Assembly (NCBI GenBank): GCA_964407665.1
Contig: CAYOWK010000017.1
Location: 1 to 64,000, forward strand
Direction of reading: 5' to 3'
From: CAYOWK01 sp964407665
Lineage (GTDB): Bacteria; Pseudomonadota; Alphaproteobacteria; Caulobacterales; Hyphomonadaceae
Length of the DNA stretch: 64,000 nt
Positions 60,780 through 64,000 of the stretch are shown one piece after another. The position numbers and the translations under genes were made by a program. The notes under the pieces were generated by a model. It was not told the DNA's origin. It worked only from the letters and a program-made list of their open reading frames with translations, and did no database searches. Within the stretch, counting starts at the first letter, position 1, and the number at the start of each line of letters is the position of its first letter.

Positions 60780-62276
60780 TCAACCGCTCGGGAACGAGTA
60801 GTTCGGCGCCTCGCGGGTCATCTTCACGTCGTGGACGTGGCTCTCGCGCAGGCCTGCATTGGTGATCTGGATGAACCGGGCCTTGGCGTGAAGCTCCTCG
60901 ACCGTCTGCGCCCCGACATACCCCATCGCCGCGCGCAGGCCGCCAGTCATCTGGTGCAGGATCGGACCAACCGGTCCCTTGAACGGCACCTGCCCCTCGA
61001 TACCCTCGGGCACGAGTTTCATCTGGTCGCGCACTTCGCCCTGGAAGTAGCGGTCCGCCGAACCGCGCCCCATGGCTCCGAGCGAGCCCATGCCGCGATA
61101 GGCCTTGTAGGCGCGGCCCTCGTAGAGGAACACCTCGCCCGGCGCCTCTTCGGTGCCCGCCAGCATCGAGCCCATCATGGCCGACGACGCGCCCGCCGCC
61201 AGCGCCTTGGCGAAGTCGCCGGAGAACTTGATGCCGCCATCGGCGATCACCGGCGTGCCGGTCGAGGCCGCAGCCGTCGCGCAGTCATTGATGGCCGTCA
61301 GCTGTGGCACGCCAACGCCCGCCACGATCCGCGTCGTGCAGATCGATCCCGGACCGATGCCTACCTTCACGGCGTCCGCGCCCGCATCGATCAGCGCCTT
61401 GCAGCCATCGCCCGTGGCGACGTTGCCCGCAATGATCTGCACGCGGTTCGAGTATTTCTTCACGCGCTCGACGGCATCCAGCACCGGCCGCGAATGGCCA
61501 TGGGCGGTATCGATCACAACCACGTCCACACCGGCGTCGATCAGCGCCATCGTGCGCTCGAAGCCCTTGTCCCCCACGGTCGACGCCGCGCCGACCCGCA
61601 GGCGGCCCTGCTCGTCCTTGCAGGCATTCGGGTGCGCCTGGGATTTCTCCATGTCCTTTACGGTGACCAGACCGACGCAGCGGCCACGGTCGTCAACCAC
61701 CACGATCCGCTCGATGCGGTGCTTGTGCAGCAGGCGGCGCGCCTCTGCGGGATCGGCGCCCTCGCGGATGGTGACGACGTTGCGCGTCATCAGATCGGAA
61801 ATCGGCTGGTTGTCGTCCTCGGCAAAGCGCACATCGCGGTTGGTGATGATGCCGATCAGCTTGCCCGGCTGGCCAGCGGGGCCGGGCTCGACCACCGGTA
61901 TTCCGGAAATCTTCAGCCGCTCCTTGAGCACGTTGAGCTGGCGAAGCGTCACCTCGGGCGTCACCGTCACAGGGTTGACGACCATGCCGCTCTCGAAGCG
62001 CTTCACCTGGCGGACCTGCTCGGCCTGCTGCTCAACGGTAAGATTGCGATGGATCACGCCCATCCCGCCGAACTGCGCCATGGCGATGGCGAGGCTGGTC
62101 TCCGTGACCGTATCCATCGCAGCCGATATCATCGGCACGTTGAGCGATATCGCCCGCGTCAGGCGCGTGCGAACATCGACATCGGTGGGAAGGACTTCGG
62201 ACGGACCGGGCTCCAGCAGTACATCATCAAACGTGATGGCGGGCCGGACAAACATTTTGGGGAGGTGCTGTTCCAT
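60780..62276 (-). CDS. guaB: IMP dehydrogenase
   Basis: 498 residues from the ATG at 62276 (frame open to 62444). ITFDDVLLEPGPSEVLPTDV at the start, two CBS domains (about residues 100-215), the catalytic Cys loop GIGPGSICTTRIVAGVGVPQ, and flap MGSLGAMGRGSADRYF. Oxidises IMP to XMP, the first step to GMP. Convergent with dnaB, divergent from trmO-like gene. Confidence 0.97.
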   Translation of the reverse strand: MEQHLPKMFVRPAITFDDVLLEPGPSEVLPTDVDVRTRLTRAISLNVPMISAAMDTVTETSLAIAMAQFGGMGVIHRNLTVEQQAEQVRQVKRFESGMVVNPVTVTPEVTLRQLNVLKERLKISGIPVVEPGPAGQPGKLIGIITNRDVRFAEDDNQPISDLMTRNVVTIREGADPAEARRLLHKHRIERIVVVDDRGRCVGLVTVKDMEKSQAHPNACKDEQGRLRVGAASTVGDKGFERTMALIDAGVDVVVIDTAHGHSRPVLDAVERVKKYSNRVQIIAGNVATGDGCKALIDAGADAVKVGIGPGSICTTRIVAGVGVPQLTAINDCATAAASTGTPVIADGGIKFSGDFAKALAAGASSAMMGSMLAGTEEAPGEVFLYEGRAYKAYRGMGSLGAMGRGSADRYFQGEVRDQMKLVPEGIEGQVPFKGPVGPILHQMTGGLRAAMGYVGAQTVEELHAKARFIQITNAGLRESHVHDVKMTREAPNYSFPSG

Positions 62277-62349
62277 GCACCCGTCTATCGATTCTCTTTT
62301 CCGCTGGGAAGTCTCGTTGTGACGACATTTCGATGAAGGAGCGCGACCC

Positions 62350-62826
62350 GTGATCACGTCACCCATGACCACGTTCACTCTCTCACCCGTCGGAACGGTC
62401 CGGTGCGCCCGCACCGAGCCAATCGATGACGGCTGGGACGCCATCCCGGCGACAATCGAACTCGAAGCTCACCTGCCCGCCGAAGCGCTCGCCGGGCTGG
62501 AAGCGTTCAGCCACGTCGAGATCATCTACCTGTTCGACAGGGTCGAGGCGGACGAAATCAACACCGGCGCCCGGCATCCGCGAGGCCGAAAGGACTGGCC
62601 GAAGGTCGGTATTTTCGCCCAGCGCGGGAAAGGCCGCCCCAACCGCATCGGCGCAACCGTCTGCCGCATCATCGGCGTATCGGGCCGGACGCTCTCGGTT
62701 TCAGGCCTCGACGCCATCGACGGCACACCCGTCCTGGACATCAAGCCGGTGCTGCGGGGCTTTCTGCCGCGCGGCGAGGTCACCGAACCCGCCTGGGCCG
62801 GAGAGATCATGGCGGAGTACTGGTGA
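62350..62826 (+). CDS. trmO: TsaA-like tRNA methyltransferase (TrmO family)
   Basis: 158 residues from the GTG at 62350 (AAGGAG nine bases upstream; an ATG at 62365 is an alternative). SAM-binding TsaA/TrmO fold: TLSPVGTVRCARTEPIDDGW, LEAFSHVEIIYLFDRVE, GIFAQRGKGRPNRIGATVCR, LDAIDGTPVLDIKPV. TrmO methylates N6-threonylcarbamoyladenosine 37 in tRNA-Thr. The C-terminal extension of E. coli TrmO is missing, so it is the short archaeal-like form; target not certain. Confidence 0.85.
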   Translation: MITSPMTTFTLSPVGTVRCARTEPIDDGWDAIPATIELEAHLPAEALAGLEAFSHVEIIYLFDRVEADEINTGARHPRGRKDWPKVGIFAQRGKGRPNRIGATVCRIIGVSGRTLSVSGLDAIDGTPVLDIKPVLRGFLPRGEVTEPAWAGEIMAEYW

Positions 62827-62913
62827 GCCCCGGCTGCGGACGCGGTGTCAGATTTCCTGCGGCGCCGCCGCGAAAGGCAGGGCACTCAGGCGCTCCACAC
62901 CCGGAGATCGCCC

Positions 62914-63378
62914 ATGTTTCAAGTCTCGCCCCTCCCCGTCAGCCGCTTCGCCCACCTTTTTGGTCGCACCGACGACGAGCTGGCTGCACTGGGTGTCGTG
63001 CCCCGCACGGCTGTGGACGGATCGCGCATGCCTTGCCGCCTGAGCCTGCGTGACGCCCTGCCAGGAGAACGCACCCTGCTGCTGAACTTCACGCACCTCG
63101 ACGTCGATACGCCCTACCGGTCCAGCTACGCGATCTACGTGATCGACGGCGCTGCCGAAGCGCATCCTGCACCCGGCGAGTTGCCGCCTGTCTTCCAGGG
63201 GCGTCCGCTCGCGGTCCGGGCCTTCAGCCAGGACGGCATGCTGTTGGATGCCGGTCTGGCGATGGGCGAAGCCGTCCGTGAGCCGGTGGTTCGCCTGCTG
63301 GATCGGCCGGAGGTGGCGTGGCTGCATGTCCATAACGCCATGCACGGCTGCTACGCCGCGCGAATAGACCGGATCTGA
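62914..63378 (+). CDS. DUF1203 domain protein
   Basis: 154 residues from the ATG at 62914 (GGAG seven bases upstream); an earlier start at 62845 gives an Arg-rich extension with no support. FQVSPLPVSRFAHLFGRTDD, PCRLSLRDALPGERTLLLNF and VAWLHVHNAMHGCYAARIDR match DUF1203. Function unknown; the conserved Cys and His pairs suggest a binding site. Confidence 0.85.
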   Translation: MFQVSPLPVSRFAHLFGRTDDELAALGVVPRTAVDGSRMPCRLSLRDALPGERTLLLNFTHLDVDTPYRSSYAIYVIDGAAEAHPAPGELPPVFQGRPLAVRAFSQDGMLLDAGLAMGEAVREPVVRLLDRPEVAWLHVHNAMHGCYAARIDRI

Positions 63379-63387
63379 GGCGCCGCT

Positions 63388-64000
63388 TCAGCGCCCCTTG
63401 AACTTCCGCGCAATCGCAAACGTCTCGGGGCTCGCCGTCCGGCTGGACGGCGGCTTCCAGTGACGGACGTCCGCGAAATTGTCCTTCAGGATCGCCAGCA
63501 GCTCGCCCTGCGCGCCGCCCTGGAACACCTTGGCGACGAACGTGCCGCCTTTCTCCATGTGGTCGACGGCAATCTGCGCGGCCAGCTCGGCGAGGCCCAC
63601 CGTACGGATGTGATCGGTCTGCCTGTGCCCGATCGTGTCCGCCGCCATGTCGGACAGCACCAGCGTCGGCGCCCCGCCCAGCGCCTCCAGCAGGCGCTCG
63701 ATCATGCCCTCCTCGGCAATGTCGCCCTGAAGCAGGGTTGCGCCCGGAATGGGATCGACGGGCAGAAGATCGACGCCCGCCAGCGCCGCCGGACGCTTCT
63801 CCATCACCACCTGAGCCCATCCGCCCGGCGCGCAGCCCAGATCGAGCACACGCGCGCCGCCCCGGAGGATCGAGAATTTCTCGTCGATCTCCTTGAGCTT
63901 CCAGGCCGCGCGGGCCCGGTAACCGGCCTCGATGGCCCGGCGCACATACGGATCGTTCAGCTGCCGCTCGACCCAGACCTTGGACGACTTCGACAGCTTC
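63388..64000 (-). CDS. rlmE: 23S rRNA (uridine2552-2'-O)-methyltransferase RlmE, N-terminus beyond window
   Basis: At least 204 residues; the frame is open to the right edge, reading LSKSSKVWVERQLNDPYVRR before the Lys in RARAAWKLKEIDEKF. SAM loop VLDLGCAPGGWAQVV. The K-D-K-E catalytic tetrad is visible: that Lys, Asp in LVLSDMAADT, Lys in FVAKVFQGG and Glu in TASPETFAIA. Methylates the A-loop of 23S rRNA late in 50S assembly. The true start lies outside the window. Confidence 0.94.
   Translation of the reverse strand, partial: KLSKSSKVWVERQLNDPYVRRAIEAGYRARAAWKLKEIDEKFSILRGGARVLDLGCAPGGWAQVVMEKRPAALAGVDLLPVDPIPGATLLQGDIAEEGMIERLLEALGGAPTLVLSDMAADTIGHRQTDHIRTVGLAELAAQIAVDHMEKGGTFVAKVFQGGAQGELLAILKDNFADVRHWKPPSSRTASPETFAIARKFKGR

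Noticed and set aside
60690..62336. 548-residue plus-strand open frame opposite guaB
   Set aside because: Antisense shadow of IMP dehydrogenase with no recognisable domain.

Overview
The window is a continuous stretch of high-GC chromosome from an alphaproteobacterium. The evidence is the gene order lptF/lptG, pepA-holC, lptD-surA-pdxA-rsmA, gmk-yicC-mltG-fabF-acpP-fabG-fabD and rpsF-rpsR-rplI, together with the protein styles (DUF1254/DUF1214, MbnP/MbnH, CopA/CopB, Tat-exported hydrolases). Caulobacterales/Hyphomonadaceae-like is my best guess, but the order cannot be fixed by eye. No tRNA, rRNA, insertion sequence, prophage or CRISPR array was seen. No gap between genes exceeds 300 bases; the longest are 60509-60779, 56465-56705 and 49173-49411, and each is described.

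Left third (1-28 kb) is accessory and mostly about the cell envelope and periplasm. A DUF1501 protein and its truncated upstream partner open the window. They are followed, on the minus strand, by a seven-gene operon (1837-12490): TonB-dependent receptor, PHB-depolymerase-like esterase, DUF1254/DUF1214 protein, acyl-CoA ligase, type-B carboxylesterase, PQQ dehydrogenase and EthD-like protein. A divergent TetR regulator (12701-13348) shares with it a spacer carrying two identical-arm palindromes 21 bp apart. This looks like a dedicated uptake-and-degradation system for an unknown ester or alcohol substrate. A seven-repeat FG-GAP lipoprotein follows. Next is a copper block: DUF2946, the MbnP/MbnH metallo-pair and CopC/CopD. 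A large-type KAS III and a three-gene secreted hydrolase operon separate it from a second copper block (His-rich protein, CopA, CopB).

Middle (28-40 kb): acetyl-CoA synthetase; an RND pump and adaptor with a divergent TetR regulator; a stand-alone BLUF photoreceptor; an enoyl-CoA hydratase; a GNAT acetyltransferase and ndk.

Right half (37.9-64 kb) is core genome. It holds LPS transport (lptF, lptG, lptD), outer-membrane protein folding (surA), pyridoxal phosphate synthesis (pdxA), ribosome maturation (rsmA, rlmE), fatty-acid synthesis (fabD, fabG, acpP, fabF), peptidoglycan glycan-strand termination (mltG), nucleotide metabolism (gmk, guaB, ndk), ribosomal proteins S6, S18 and L9, and the replicative helicase DnaB. 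Between rsmA and gmk the core is interrupted by a serine hydrolase, a small membrane protein and an unrecognised 218-residue protein. The last is flanked by a direct repeat of the 3' end of gmk, which suggests an insertion. Several intergenic palindromic repeats (58158-58267, 60558-60736) look like dispersed genomic repeat elements.

The best candidates for new biology are the TetR-controlled TonB receptor/esterase/PQQ-dehydrogenase operon, the MbnP/MbnH pair without methanobactin genes in view, and the gmk-end insertion.
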